64,000 nt of DNA from the NCBI GenBank assembly GCA_963576475.1, contig OY754981.1, forward strand, positions 24,699,411 through 24,763,410. The letters are read 5' to 3'. The translations under genes and the position numbers were made by a program. Origin of the DNA: Molanna angustata (taxonomy: Eukaryota; Arthropoda; Insecta; Trichoptera; Molannidae). The notes below the pieces were generated by a model. The model saw nothing but the letters and a program-made list of their open reading frames with translations. It was not told where the DNA came from and did no database searches. This document shows, piece after piece, positions 21,927 to 33,109 of this stretch. How positions within the stretch are numbered: the stretch's first letter is position 1; each line of letters starts with the position of its first letter.

Positions 21927-23467
21927 AATAATATAGTGATGAGTGTAGTTAGTAGTATTGGTATTGTTTTAATCACCGTCAAACTAGGCAAGGCCTGTAC
22001 ATAATATAGTGATGAGTGTAGNNNNNNNNNNNNNNNNNNNNNNNNNNNNNNNNNNNNNNNNNNNNNNNNNNNNNNNNNNNNNNNNNNNNNNNNNNNNNNN
22101 NNNNNNNNNNNNNNNNNNNNNNNNNNNNNNNNNNNNNNNNNNNNNNNNNNNNNNNNNNNNNNNNNNNNNNNNNNNNNNNNNNNNNNNNNNNNNNNNNNNN
22201 NNNNNNNNNNNNNNNNNNNNNCCTGTACATAATATAGTGATGAGTGTAGTTAGCAGTGTTGGAATTGTTTTAATCACCGTCAAACTAGGCAAGGCCTGTA
22301 GATAATATAGTGATGAGTGTAGTTAGCAGTGTTGGTATTGTTTTAATCACCGTCAAACTAGGCAAGGCCTGTACATAATATAGTGATGAGTGTAGTTAGC
22401 AGTGTTGGTATTGTTTTAATCACCGTCAAACAAGGCAAGGCCTGTACATAATATAGTGATGAGTGTAGTTAGCAGTGTTGGTATTGTTTTAATCACCGTC
22501 AAACTAGGCAAGGCCTGTACATAATATAGTGATGAGTGTAGTTAGCAGTGTTGGTATTGTTTTAATCACCGTCAAACTAGGCAAGGCCTGTACATAATAT
22601 AGTGATGAGTGTAGTTAGCAGTGTTGGTATTGTTTTAATCACCGTCAAACTAGGCAAGGCCTGTACATAATATAGTGATGAGTGTAGTTAGCAGTGTTGG
22701 AATTGTTTTAATCACCGTCAAACTAGGCAAGGCCTGTACATAATATAGTGATGAGTGTAGTTAGCAGTGTTGGAATTGTTTTAATCACCGTCAAACTAGG
22801 CAAGGCCTGTACATAATATAGTGATGAGTGTAGTAAGCAGTGTTGGTATTGTTTTAATCACCGTCAAACTAGGCAAGGCCTGTACATAATATAGTGATGA
22901 GTGTAGTTAGCAGTGTTGGTATTGTTTTAATCACCGTCAAACTAGGCAAGGCCTGTACATAATATAGTGATGAGTGTAGTTAGCAGTGTTGGTATTGTTT
23001 TAATCACCGTCAAACTAGGCAAGGCCTGTACATAATATAGTGATGAGTGTAGTTAGCAGTGTTGGTATTGTTTTAATCACCGTCAAACTAGGCAAGGCCT
23101 GTACATAATATAGTGATGAGTGTAGTTAGCAGTGTTGGTATTGTTTTAATCACCGTCAAACTAGGCAAGGCCTGTAGATAATATAGTGATGAGTGTAGTA
23201 AGCAGTGTTGGTATTGTTTTAATCACCGTCAAACTAGGCAAGGCCTGTAGATAATATAGTGATGAGTGTAGTAAGCAGTGTTGGTATTGTTTTAATCACC
23301 GTCAAACTAGGCAAGGCCTGTACATAATATAGTGATGTGTGTAGTTAGCAGTGTTGGTATTGTTTTAATCACCGTCAAACTAGGCAAGTCCTGTACATAA
23401 TATAGTGATGAGTGTAGTTAGTAGTGTTGGTATTGTTTTAATCACCGTCAAACTAGGCAAGGCCTGT
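21927..23467. repeat. 73-bp satellite array
   Basis: A 73-bp unit (CCTGTACATAATATAGTGAT, GAGTGTAGTTAGCAGTGTTG, then a TAATCACCGTCAAACTAGGC block) repeats head to tail, for example at 22222, 22295 and 22368. Units differ by few substitutions (GTACAT/GTAGAT, TTAGCAG/TAAGCAG). About 18 units are sequenced, plus a gap. No gene is involved. Confidence 0.97.
22022..22221. other. Assembly gap (200 N) inside the satellite
   Basis: Exactly 200 N. The unit start before the gap (21994) and after it (22222) are 228 bases apart, which is not a multiple of 73, so the gap length is a placeholder and the true number of units is unknown. Confidence 0.98.
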
Positions 23468-23841
23468 GTCATGCCGGCTATTTCATATATTGAATATTTT
23501 TTATAAAATGTATCATAAAATCATAAATGTAATATATGTAGATATAACGTAAATGTAATAAATACAATATAGATATAATATAAGCATAACATAATATATG
23601 ATATAAACATAACATAAATGTTACATAAAAAATATAATATAAATACATAGATATAAATATTTAACTCCCAAAATCAAACAGAAAAATTTCCATTATTTCA
23701 CGTGCTTTAATCTCAGTAAAAACATTTATTTTTAATAAATTCTGTTTAAATGCCTTTATTTTTATTTTTTAATGTACATACCATAAAACGCTGAAACGCC
23801 ATAATAATTTAATTTAATTTTCTACAAAATCACAAACATTC
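23468..23841. other. No gene seen
   Basis: Very AT-rich sequence with repeated ATATAA/AACATAA words. Confidence 0.5.
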
Positions 23842-24132
23842 ATTCATACCATCACGGCATATCCCACAATGTGGGGTAACCAGCGAAAGGTGTGCGGGTG
23901 TGCATTGCCTTATAAAAGGGAGCACAACATATCTGTGTATACCCACACACCAGTCTCGTCTCACCTAAAAAGGCACTATATTCAGAATGGGTGGTGAACC
24001 TCATTGCTGAACTATGTGAGGTGTTATAGTTGCCTGTTGTATTTTCGATTACCCGGCTCTTACGGGACACTCGAAAACAATAATAGAAAAGAGTGGAAGC
24101 ACTATTCTAAGCCGGTGCCTCACAGCTACATT
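23842..24132 (-). mobile_element. SINE-4 type element (RTE-like 3' end), copy A
   Basis: On the minus strand it starts GTGAGGCACCGGCTTAGAAT and passes through GTAAGAGCCGGGTAATCGAA, GAATATAGTGCCTTTTTAGG and CCCACATTGTGGGATATGCC. It ends GTGATGGTATG. Related copies are 38965-39182 (+), 44588-44708 (-) and 45535-45823 (+). The GTGATGGTATG end is shared with the RTE tails, which suggests mobilisation by that RTE. The 72-codon open frame inside is not a gene. Confidence 0.75.
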
Positions 24133-24164
24133 GTAGCAGTACATCAAAATTTTTGTCGACATTA

Positions 24165-24250
24165 AATTAAATTTTTACAACAATTTTTGTAAATTTGAAT
24201 TTAGTGACGACATTGTTTCATACATTTGTATGGCAAAATAAAAATTATCT
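24165..24250. repeat. Dispersed repeat C fragment
   Basis: It contains GAATTTAGTGACGACATTGT and TCATACATTTGTATGG, the same as 42065-42115. Confidence 0.65.
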
Positions 24251-24701
24251 CCGGGGGCAGTTGTGCGTAATATACCGGCATAAAGATTACAATACAATTT
24301 GATAATTTTATTGAAATACGTTTTGGCATATTTATAAACTTAACTTCACAGATGTGATTTCACATAGCAACATTTGTATCATGAACGATAAAAATATTGC
24401 GACATTAATTGATATATTGTTTCTAAATTATAGACTAACATTCATAATAAAACAAATATGACTTAAATTATATTATGTCAACTTTGACATAGTAAAGATA
24501 TCTTGTATATAACATTATTGATGATTTATATAGTGCCATATTAGTTTCGCCTAAGGGCTTGTTTTATATTGGTAGTAATTATGTAGTAGATATTATAATG
24601 TATAATTTTATAAAATTAATATCGGAAATCATCAAAACGAAAATTAATCAATAAACAATGCCGTATCTTATCTAAGAGCGAAAAAAGGTTGAAGTTATTA
24701 T
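24251..24701. other. No gene seen
   Basis: AT-rich sequence without recognised motifs. Confidence 0.4.
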
Positions 24702-24739
24702 ACAGAGTATCCCAAAACTACAAGCGGAAGTCTAACGCT

Positions 24740-25458
24740 ACGTCCTACGTAGGCGATTCAAAGCGAACGCGATTGCGAAGCGATGCGGTGCGGATACAAG
24801 CGAATTCAATATGATGCGGTGCGACGCGGCGGCTCTGTCCTACGTGTGCGCGAATCGTTTCCTCTGCCGCCAGCTACTGTCATGGGTGTACGTATATAAA
24901 ATACTCAAGAAGTATGTACGGCAGAGAAGTGAAACTAATATTGTGTACTTAGAGAGGCATATTTATGGGGGATATCACAATTTGTATGAAGAATTACGTG
25001 ATCTTGAATTAATAAATGAGACTGAATTTACATCTTTCCGGGAAACATATCAAAATTTGACATTCGTGCAAGCGAGAGAAAACTTTGTGTGTTTTGAACA
25101 ACATCCTAGTGTAAAATAGCAATAATAAATAAATGTGTTTACTTGTAGTCCCATTTATTTTTTCCAAATCCTAAAATTCACGGTTCGATAATAATAATTC
25201 TTTTGTCCCATAATATGGGACGTTCATGGACAGAAATTGAAATTTCTGTTTCTGACATGTCAAAAAACAATGGCGCCGCTATCAATTCGCGCGAAAATAT
25301 CAAACCAACTGATCGCGTTCGCTTCGCATCGCGCCGCGCCGCATCGAAACCAACTCGTGGTCGGTAACGTAGGACACATCCATAGTTTCCGACTGTTTGT
25401 TATTTTCGTGCCGCGCCGCGCCGCTTCGCATTCGCTTTGAATCGCCTACGTAGGACGT
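24740..25458 (+). mobile_element. Harbinger-like element, internally deleted
   Basis: The termini are perfect inverted repeats of at least 27 bp (ACGTCCTACGTAGGCGATTC continuing AAAGCGAA). They are followed by GC-rich subterminal CGCGCCGCGCCGC-type motifs that contrast with the AT-rich surroundings. The interior carries part of a transposase-like frame. A TAA precedes the left end and a TTA follows the right; a 3-bp TWA duplication would be expected but is not exact here. Confidence 0.7.
24811..25119 (+). pseudogene. HARBI1-like transposase N-terminal remnant
   Basis: The 102-codon frame opens inside the element's subterminal repeat, so its first 20 residues are unlikely to be ancestral. The later part reads YLERHIYGGYHNLYEELRDL, then INETEFTSFRETYQNLTF. 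This resembles the 'xxR...G.Y..L..ELR......F...FRM' segment upstream of the DDE domain in PIF/Harbinger transposases. The DDE nuclease itself is absent and the frame stops at TAG 25117. The family assignment rests on this short similarity, the terminal repeats and the subterminal motifs. It cannot encode an active enzyme. Confidence 0.5.
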
Positions 25459-25607
25459 CGCATTACAAATAATCGCGAAGAATACATAAGGGCATTCGGG
25501 TATCCCCAAAGACACTCTACCTATAGATTTCCGCTTGGCTGTATTTTATGGGACATCCTGTATATTTACAATATTTTGACTAAGGGAATTTTTGCAGGAA
25601 GCATTGA

Positions 25608-25766
25608 ACAGGAAGCAGAAGCATGGGAAGGCCTCAGACCAGATGGTCCGATGACATCAAAAAAGTGGCAGGTCCTGAATGGCGAAAAATGGCACAGGAT
25701 AGAGACCAGTGGAAGTTCAAGCGGGAGGCCTTTGTCCAATTATGGACCCAAGAAGACGCTGACTAA
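25608..25766 (+). pseudogene. RTE-clade reverse transcriptase, last 45 residues
   Basis: In the frame starting 25608 the plus strand reads GRPQTRWSDDIKKVAGPEWR, then KMAQDRDQWKFKREAFVQLW, TQEDAD and TAA at 25764-25766. GRPxxRWxDDIxxxAGxxW...AQDRxxWxxxREAxVQxW is the C-terminal block of RTE-type elements. A longer frame in another phase covers the same DNA but is a shadow. The copy is 5'-truncated directly after an in-frame TGA and lies a few bases outside the nested DNA transposons. Confidence 0.85.
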
Positions 25767-25769
25767 GTA

Positions 25770-26674
25770 AGTAGATTTATTTATTTATTTTATTTTGGGA
25801 AACAAAACAGCTGTTACATATTTTACATTAATAAAAAAAATAATAATCAGGAAAGTAAGCCAATTACATTGTTCCACAGATTAATATAATAAAGACAATT
25901 CAGTATAAAGTCAAAGACAAAAGTGTGGTGTAAGTGTACAATTGTGTTGTGTGTGTATTTTATGAAGCGAGGGTGGAACATGAAGAAAGGTAGGAGAGGA
26001 GGAAAGGGTGAGTTGTCATATTAATATAGTATTGGACATACCAAAAATTATGCAATTTGCTACATAGAGTATTCATTATAATATTGATGAAAGTTGTTTT
26101 TTTAATTATTGTAAGAAGATAAGTACAAAGTGTGAAAACAAATGGACATAAAAAAACACTAGATTGGTTTGTGATTTTTTTTCAAGGATTGGAAACCTAG
26201 AATAAGTTTCTATCTTCCCAAAGATATAATCCTAAAAATACATTAGGTACACTTTATTGACGAGAGTGAGGTTTTACGACAGTAGGCAGTACATTGCATG
26301 TCGCCAAGATATGTACATGGTGTCGTCACAATGTCATGTGCTGATTGAAATGAATGTGATAACTAAATTATCCGAACCTGTTTGTCAAGGAGCAAGGTGA
26401 AAATGTCTTGTGCTAATATTTTAACAGTTCGACAAATGTAGGTGTTAGTAAACAAATAGTTGCATGCAACCAACTAACTTGTTTGTACGTAACACTGATG
26501 TCTGTTTGAGGTGTTTGTTAATGTGGAGCACTTGACAATTCAAATAACTTGCGGTACGTGAGAATTGAAAACTGATTCATGAAAATCTGATAATAATTTG
26601 AATGACAAACAATTTTTACTTGTCAATGAGGTGATAAACGTCTATCAAGATCAAAATAGTGCATTGCTACTTTT
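25770..26674. other. No gene; retroelement 3'-UTR-like then unassigned
   Basis: ATTTATTTATTTATTTTATTTTGGGAAACAAAACAG at the start looks like a reverse-complemented A-rich tail followed by minus-strand 3' untranslated sequence, similar in style to 12340-12400. A GC-richer stretch (26255-26340) has no recognised content. Confidence 0.4.
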
Positions 26675-28480
26675 ACTCCTCACTACCCTAAGGGGAAATA
26701 GTGTAAGGGGAAACCTTAAATATTGTGAATTCGCAATATGTAAGGTTTTTTTATTGCAGATTATCAATTAGTATCATGCTGACATTGTATTCTGAAAGTT
26801 TCATCACATTTGTAACTATGCCGTATTGTGTTTGCGATGCTCTTTGAGTAACACATAAAAATATTTAATTTGATTTGAAAACCATGTGATTCATATTAAT
26901 AACACCAACATAGTTAACTAGTCTCTTTCTATGGCTCTGAAATAAAAATCGCGTCAGAGATTGGATTTATGACAGGTATTATGGCGGACATTGGGATCTG
27001 GTTGATCTGTTTTGTGTGAGCCCATATGTTTGTTGAGGTAATAATTGTGATTGCAGAAAGTTGAGATTGTTTACATATTTAGTGTGGAACGGGAACAATC
27101 ACCTGGTTCATAATTGCATATAATTGTCAATAAAAATTGTAAACTGCTAGCCCTAGAACAGGTTTCCTAGTTAGGCAGCAGTAATGTACTTATTGTTGTC
27201 ATTATAAATATGGTGTGATAAAAGGTAAATAATAATAAAATAATAATAATAATGTGCTATGTACGACGTGTTTATTCTACTTCATCATTTATAGACTAAA
27301 GTACTCATTCGATTATTTTAAAATTTTACAAATTTGTATATATAATACTCACTTAGACCCCATTAGATTTTGAAGGATATCTGATCAGTGCTACTCAATA
27401 TTTTATTATCAAATATTTCAAAGTGATTCCAAGGTCAGGAAATTTAAAATTTGGTATTTTTATTTTCAAATTGTCAAAAAGGCACATCACTTTCATAAAA
27501 TGGAATTCAAGAATTATGAAGTTTCCATAATAAAATATTTAAATCAAAAATAAGTTTACAAACCCATTTCATGAAAATGCTAAATTTTTTCCATAGGTTT
27601 GAACCATTTATTTATTTATTTATTTAAATACTTTGAATACTTTGTGGAATGACTTCTTAGTGAGTATAGTGAGGCGTTGGCCACAACCCTCGTTTAACTT
27701 AACATCTTAATAGAGATTATGTTGGAATATCGGCTAGTTTAAATATTTGTGGGAGAACTGGGAAATCATTCACCCCTAGTCAGTGTTGATAGGGCTTACG
27801 ACTTGTCATCGGCTGGTTTACGTGATCACTTTAAGCGCTTGCGCATTCATAAAATTTTCGATCAAAAAGACCCAACGGAATAGCAAAAGTAGTTTAAAAC
27901 GAGTGCAGTGAGTCTATAAATCATTCAAATTTTGTATGGAAAATATTCAGCATTTTCATGAAATGAGTTTGTTAAATTATTTTTTAATTAAATATTTTAT
28001 TATGAAAACTTGATAACTTTTCAATGCCATTTTATGGAAGTGGTGTGCCTTTTTACCAATTTGAAAATAAAAATTTCAAATTTTAAGTTTCCTGAGCTTG
28101 GGGTCACTTTCAAATATTTGACAGTTAAAAAATTGAGAAGCACTATTCAGATATCCTTCAAAATCTATTGGGGTCTAAGCGAGTATTATATTTATTTATT
28201 TATTTACTCATAATACATATTTGGAAAATATGAAAAGAATCGAATGAGTAGGTACTTTAGTCTATAATCGATAAAGTAAAATAAACACGCCGTACAAAGC
28301 ACACAGCACAAAGCACACTGCACATAGAACACACACATAGCTAGGTACATTGTGATGAAACTTTCAGAATACAATCTCAGCATGATATTGGTTGATAATC
28401 TGCAATAAAAAAATCCCCTTAAAAATTGCGAAATCATAACTCCCCACTATATCCCCTTGGGTTAATGAGGAGTAAAAACA
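26675..28480. repeat. 1.8-kb imperfect inverted repeat
   Basis: Three blocks of the left arm pair with the right arm in mirror order: 26675-26815 with 28345-28480, 27250-27330 with 28195-28290, and 27335-27600 with 27925-28190 (for example GATTTTGAAGGATATCTGAT pairs with ATCAGATATCCTTCAAAATC-like sequence at about 28150). The left arm holds about 430 extra bases (26815-27250). The loop is occupied by a family P MITE. No coding remnant was seen, so it is either a large foldback element or an inverted duplication. Confidence 0.8.
27700..27935. mobile_element. Family P MITE, left-half copy
   Basis: The order AACATCTTAATAGAGATTAT, GGAGAACTGGGAAATCATTC, GGGCTTACGACTTGTCATCG, CTGGTTTACGTGATCAC, GCGCTTGCGCA equals 29635-29755. 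It forms the centre of the 1.8-kb inverted repeat. Confidence 0.8.
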
Positions 28481-29607
28481 GTTTCGTTTGATTTATAGAC
28501 TCCCCAATCATATATGTACATGCAGTTACCGTTCTAGACAATTTTCAACACCGGAATTCATCTCTATAAACTTTCAACAAGAATTTAAAACCATTCCTTA
28601 ATAAGGGAATGTTTTGTTAACAATATTATTTAATGTTTAATTTTACAGATCACGCGTCATATAAAGTAATCATTAAACATCGTGTTTATTTATTTAATGT
28701 ATTCTACGTTAATTTTAAGTCGTCTTTTCTCATTTATATGTAAATGCCATAGTTTTATGGTCAAACTGTTAACATTTCAAACGAGCAATACTAACGTCTA
28801 AACGTCAATCTCATAGGTAGCTGTGTAATTTATACTCTATATTCAAATAAATTAACATAATTTGCTATGTCTGTTCGTTTAGAGTCATGAATATCTATGG
28901 CATCATTATTAAACCATTTTGAAAGAAATATTTAACACTGGATAGGTACCTATATATGTAATTAAATCGTTATATTATTTACTAACAATTTATCAGTGAA
29001 TTCTTTTTTCAAAATCTTTCGTACCTACCATGGTGTGAAATGCACCAATTTTATTGATCTTTGTACATCCGTAGGTATTATATACTCTTTGCTTTGTACA
29101 TTATTCAGTTATTATTTTTCTTTAATTGATGTGCACTGAAAAATATGTATATGAAATTTCACCCAATACGTTTTAATCGTTGAAAATATAATTTTTATAT
29201 TTTTTACGAATAAAATTTCTTACAAAATGCCATATCAGATCCCCCCGACGTTGGCGATCACTGCTGAGAAGGCATCTCTATCAAAGTAGCGTCTGGTTCC
29301 AGCTTTTAGTTTTATTTAGGTTTAAGTTTGTTCTTTGTTGTTATATGTACCTAGGTATATCAGATTAGATAAGTGAAAATTTATTCGACTAGTAATTTTT
29401 GTTTGAATATTTGCTGAATTGTATCGGCCAAGTTCGCAATCAACTCAATCCTTCAACAGAGCTCTTCGAGATCGGTCGTATCAAATAACTCACTTGAAAA
29501 AATACGGTAGTTTATTATATTATATTTTATATCGAGAATATCTACAAGAGCATTAAAATATACATTTTATGTCAAATTAATAAAAAAAATATGGTGCCAA
29601 TTACAAT
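28481..29607. other. No gene; one 22-codon coding-like scrap
   Basis: On the minus strand about 29306-29241 reads AGTRRYFDRDAFSAVIANVG before a stop, which looks like the tail of a retroelement protein but cannot be assigned. The rest is AT-rich. Confidence 0.35.
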
Positions 29608-30255
29608 ATATTTTTTAACAGATTTTTAATTATCTCAATAGAGACGAAGTTGGAATATTTATTGTAGGAGAACCGGGAAATCAAGGCACCTACAGGGCTT
29701 ACGACCTGTCATCGGCTGGTTTACGTGATCACTTTATACGCTTGCGCAACGTTCACCAATTATGCCTTTTTAATAAGATCCTATCAATTCAATTTTGAAA
29801 GTTCTATATATTGTAATACTGAAATTCTTTTCGCTTGAAAATAAGGAATTTTTACTACAGCCATCTATGGGTGAAATTATCAACAACAATCTTATTATTA
29901 TTTTTTATTTATTTTTTTGTAACGCCATCTATTGAGAGAATTGGTTTTTTGTAAATATTTCAAGCGAAGCTTATTTTCAAGCAAAAAGAATTTCAGTATT
30001 ACAATATATAGAGCTTTCAAAATTGAATTGATAGGGATCTCATTAAAAAGGCATAATTGGTGAACGTTGCGCAAACGCATAAAGTGATCACGTAAACCAC
30101 CCGATGACAGGTCGTAAGCCCTTTAGGTGCCTTGATTTCCCGGTTCTCCTACAATAAATATTCCAACTTCGTCTCTATTGAGATAATTAAAAATCTGTTA
30201 AAAAATATCTTTGACTCCCGACAGGGAAAAAAATCCAATGTTTGCGCATATGCAA
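29608..30255. mobile_element. Palindromic MITE family P, long copy
   Basis: The arms at 29608-29875 and 29935-30206 are reverse complements over about 270 bp, with shared words CTCAATAGAGACGAAGTTGG, GGCACCTACAGGGCTTACGA, ATCGGCTGGTTTACGTGATC and CAATTCAATTTTGAAAG. The right side continues into CTCCCGACAGGG and AATCCAATGTTTGCGCATATGC, the family terminus; the left terminus is missing. Single-stranded, it would form one of the largest hairpins in the window. There is no open frame above 60 codons of interest. Confidence 0.9.
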
Positions 30256-30889
30256 TAATATAAATATATTCGATTAATTACAATATACTAAAATTGAAAT
30301 CTTCCTGTCACCTTCTTTAATTATTTTTACTTCACCAATTTTAACGAACAACAATGAAAATCTAAAAAAAAATATTTAAATAAGTGTTTCATTTTGTTGA
30401 ATCCACGAATGTGTTTTGTGATTAATAAAATTGTCCTAAATGTGGCATAAAATTAACTCTGATAATATTTACAAAAAAAATATTCTTTACACAGTACCAT
30501 TTTCTCTTTTATTCAAAACATTACTTAATTACAGATGGCCTAAGTGATGAAGTTACGTCATCTTAATCCATACTGATATTTAAAGATAAACTAAAAAAAC
30601 AAAATCTGTCAAATAGTTCCTGAATATACTTTCTATATCATTCTGAACCTTCCTTCTTTTCTTCATTGATATGTGAGGTGTTAATATTATTATTCTACTT
30701 TTTTCTCTTTTCTTTTTTTTCTCACTTTGTATTTCTTTTTTTTTCCTTATTCCTCACTAAATACCACTAAATATTATAACAATTTAACCAATTATAACAA
30801 TTTAACTTTTAGTCTAACGTAACTCGGGTTAATTGGAAGAAATAAAACCGGCTTTGTGCACTTATACCTAAAGTCTGTGAATAAATAAA
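30256..30889. other. No gene seen
   Basis: AT-rich sequence with a pyrimidine-rich block at 30650-30755. No supported feature. Confidence 0.4.
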
Positions 30890-31290
30890 TTATCGAGCAT
30901 TTGCTATACATTTCAAAAATAATCTCATCACTTCCACGTTCTTATGCAAGTATGTATACTCAAATAATAATTGTGTGTCATTCTCTGAATGTCGTTCTAG
31001 TTTCGCCATATATTCGATGCAGAAACATCGCTGTGTTCTGTTTAGTCCACCCGGAGTCTCGCGATTTGCATAATTGAAGACTTCATTCCCGCAGCAGCGA
31101 AGTAACAATGACACAGGGGTAGTATCGGCATAAATCACAGCACAGCTCCATGGAAACCTCTGGGTCATTGATAAGACCGGGTGACGACTCCATGTTGAAA
31201 TGCATTCGTGCTAACCATTTAAACATTTTTGTCACCGTTCTTGTATAACGTCTTAATTGAACGAATGCCTGTAGATCCACAGAGTCGCAT
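30890..31290 (-). pseudogene. Unrecognised frameshifted coding fragment
   Basis: I do not recognise this protein. Two overlapping minus-strand frames look genuinely coding. The upstream one (31290-31083) reads VDLQAFVQLRRYTRTVTKMF, KWLARMHFNMESSPGLINDP. The other (31168-30890) reads TTPVSLLLRCCGNEVFNYAN, RETPGGLNRTQRCFCIEYMA, and ends FLKCIANAR plus stop. They most simply join by a one-base shift near 31140-31165, giving about 130 residues rich in Arg and Cys. GC content is about 45 percent, against about 30 percent around it. It could be a decayed gene copy, a captured exon or a transposon gene outside the families I know. Confidence 0.4.
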
Positions 31291-31762
31291 CGGAATAACT
31301 AGCCGTTCTGATTTCTCGAAAAATGATCATTTCTCATCTTTTTCGAGAAATTTTGATAAGTCTAGATTTCTGTGACATATCTTGCTCCAAAAATATTTAA
31401 TATTATTAATAACGATACACCACCCTCCTCCACGCACAACAATTTCAAGCGTTTGGTAACACTTTGGCTTATGAATAAGGGCAGACAGGGATCGGAAACA
31501 GCACTAAAATACATTTTAAGTTAAATTTACATTTTAAGTTAAACATCTAAATTATCTTACAAATCCAGTATAAATACATTTTCTTAGTAATGTAATCTTA
31601 ATAATATACCATCAATATTTAACCCTTGTCTAAATGCTTTAAGAGTACTACCTCAGAACAGGCATTCAGCCTAGTGAGATAGTAAAATTTAAATATTTTT
31701 ACTATGTATACTTTTATGAAATGTACTGTATTGAAATATGTAAATAAAATAAGTAAATAAAT
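31291..31762. other. No gene seen
   Basis: A short hairpin-like TTTCTCGAAAAATGATCATTTCTC / TTTTTCGAGAAA stretch occurs at about 31312-31350. Otherwise unassigned AT-rich DNA. Confidence 0.4.
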
Positions 31763-31947
31763 AAGTGGTAAGCCATTTTTCTGACTTTGAAGCCGGCGTC
31801 CTGGGTTCGATTGCAAGCAGACAAAATATTGATTTAAAATTCATTTCTCATGCAAATCTTGCTTCGCTGGACTTGAAACACTGGTTAGTTGGCAATAAAC
31901 TCGCTACTTGCACATGGTATAAGAAAGTGCTAAGTAAATAAATAAAC
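31763..31947 (+). mobile_element. SINE-3 copy, plus strand
   Basis: GTGGTAAGCCATTTTTCTG, the GTCCTGGGTTCGATTG box B, AAATTCATTTCTCATGCAAA and ACTGGTTAGTTGGCAATAAA follow in the family order. It ends in AAGTAAATAAATAAA. Confidence 0.75.
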
Positions 31948-32534
31948 AATGTAGTATGTTTGTTAAACAGTACAAATAAGACAAGTTTTAAATCAAGAAC
32001 TTCGTCATACGGATGGAGCACAACTCCTGTAAGTCGCTTACTGTAGAGAAGCATCTGAGAAAAGAAGAATTTGGAGGTAAAAGTTGAAGGAGATCAAGGC
32101 TCAATTTGGACTTAGCGCCATTGGAGAAGGAGGAGTTGTAAATTTTTAATTAATTTTTAATACGAGAATTCTTTACTATGCATATTTCTCGAAAAGAATC
32201 TCCAAGTATGGATGTCTCAATTGAACGAAGACTCGTAGATTCAGGGAATCGGATTGTATCGATTAAAGTTCGGTCATCTACGTCAATTTTATGGTTTTCA
32301 AGTTAATTGATGATTAATGAGATCATTCGGAAACGAAATCATCGTGGGAAAAGTGTATTTGCAATTCGTTGATTTTTTTGTTTGATGTGTCAATCGAGAA
32401 ACGATTCGTTTTAACTTAAAATATTTTTATATGTATTATCTTGAATTGCGGATCATTACAGATTTAGTTTCAATTTTGATTGATTCTTTAAGTGCACATG
32501 AATAACTTTCTAAATCCCCTGTTTTGTGTAGAGA
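31948..32534. other. No gene seen
   Basis: AT-rich sequence without a convincing frame or repeat match. Confidence 0.4.
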
Positions 32535-32960
32535 TGGCCACTATTTTACAGAAATATGGAAAACAATCAAAGAAATATACAACCAAAACTGTAAACTTAG
32601 TCAGGCATGGATGCCAAGTCATTGTGGTATACCGGGAAACGAGAAGACGGAGTAATTAGTTATAAGGATAAGGAGCAATATATGGTACCACACGGATACA
32701 TCCAAACATTACAAAAAACGAGCTCATAAAAAATTGCGAAAAACTTACTGCTGGATAAATGATAGTCATATTGGGACACAAGCGCACAAAAAAATGGTAG
32801 AACTTACAATACTTATAACATAACAAACAATTATCAATAAACCATGGTTTCATGATATAGATTTTGACAAATATTCCATTTGCGTTATGTGTCGTATCCG
32901 CATGGGACATTGCTGTACCAGAGATCATCTTATTACTCTGTGTACATTTGAGTCCAAAAA
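32535..32960 (+). pseudogene. Retrotransposon RNase H and C-terminal fragment
   Basis: The plus strand reads AWMPSHCGIPGNEKTE (32605-32652) followed by a TAA. This is the (W)IPSHCGIxGNExAD motif of the RNase H domain carried by I-, R1- and LOA-type non-LTR elements. Further on, past several stops and shifts, come KPWFHDIDFDKYSICVMCRI and RMGHCCTRDHLITLC, matching the 'RxRxGH...R.HL' post-RNase-H block. The last catalytic Asp of the motif is replaced by a stop context. The copy is dead and has lost EN and RT. Confidence 0.8.
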
Positions 32961-33109
32961 GTAACTTTGTTTAATTACGCTCCAATACGCTTTCCTCAAA
33001 AAGCTGATTCTGTTGATTTGGTCGATCGCTTGGCATCCTCGTTAAGGTAATTGCACTGCGAGGCCTACTACAGTCTGTTACGTATTGGTTTCTCTAGGCT
33101 GTCCATAAT

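Larger units (their letters stand above)
24702..25561. mobile_element. Mariner-like MITE split by a Harbinger-like element
   Basis: The outer ends are inverted repeats. The left is CAGAGTATCCCAAAACTA..CAAGCGGAAGTCT (24703-24733). The right is the reverse complement of CAGGATGTCCCATAAAAT..CAAGCGGAAATCT (25526-25560). TA dinucleotides flank both. The inner element (24740-25458) interrupts this short MITE close to its left end. Confidence 0.75.

Noticed and set aside
21979..22305. Open frames across the satellite gap
   Set aside because: They consist mainly of unknown residues from the 200-N gap and satellite units.
31312..31350. TTTCTCGAAAAATGATCATTTCTC hairpin as a regulatory site
   Set aside because: Short AT-rich inverted repeats of this kind are common by chance in this window; no context supports a function.
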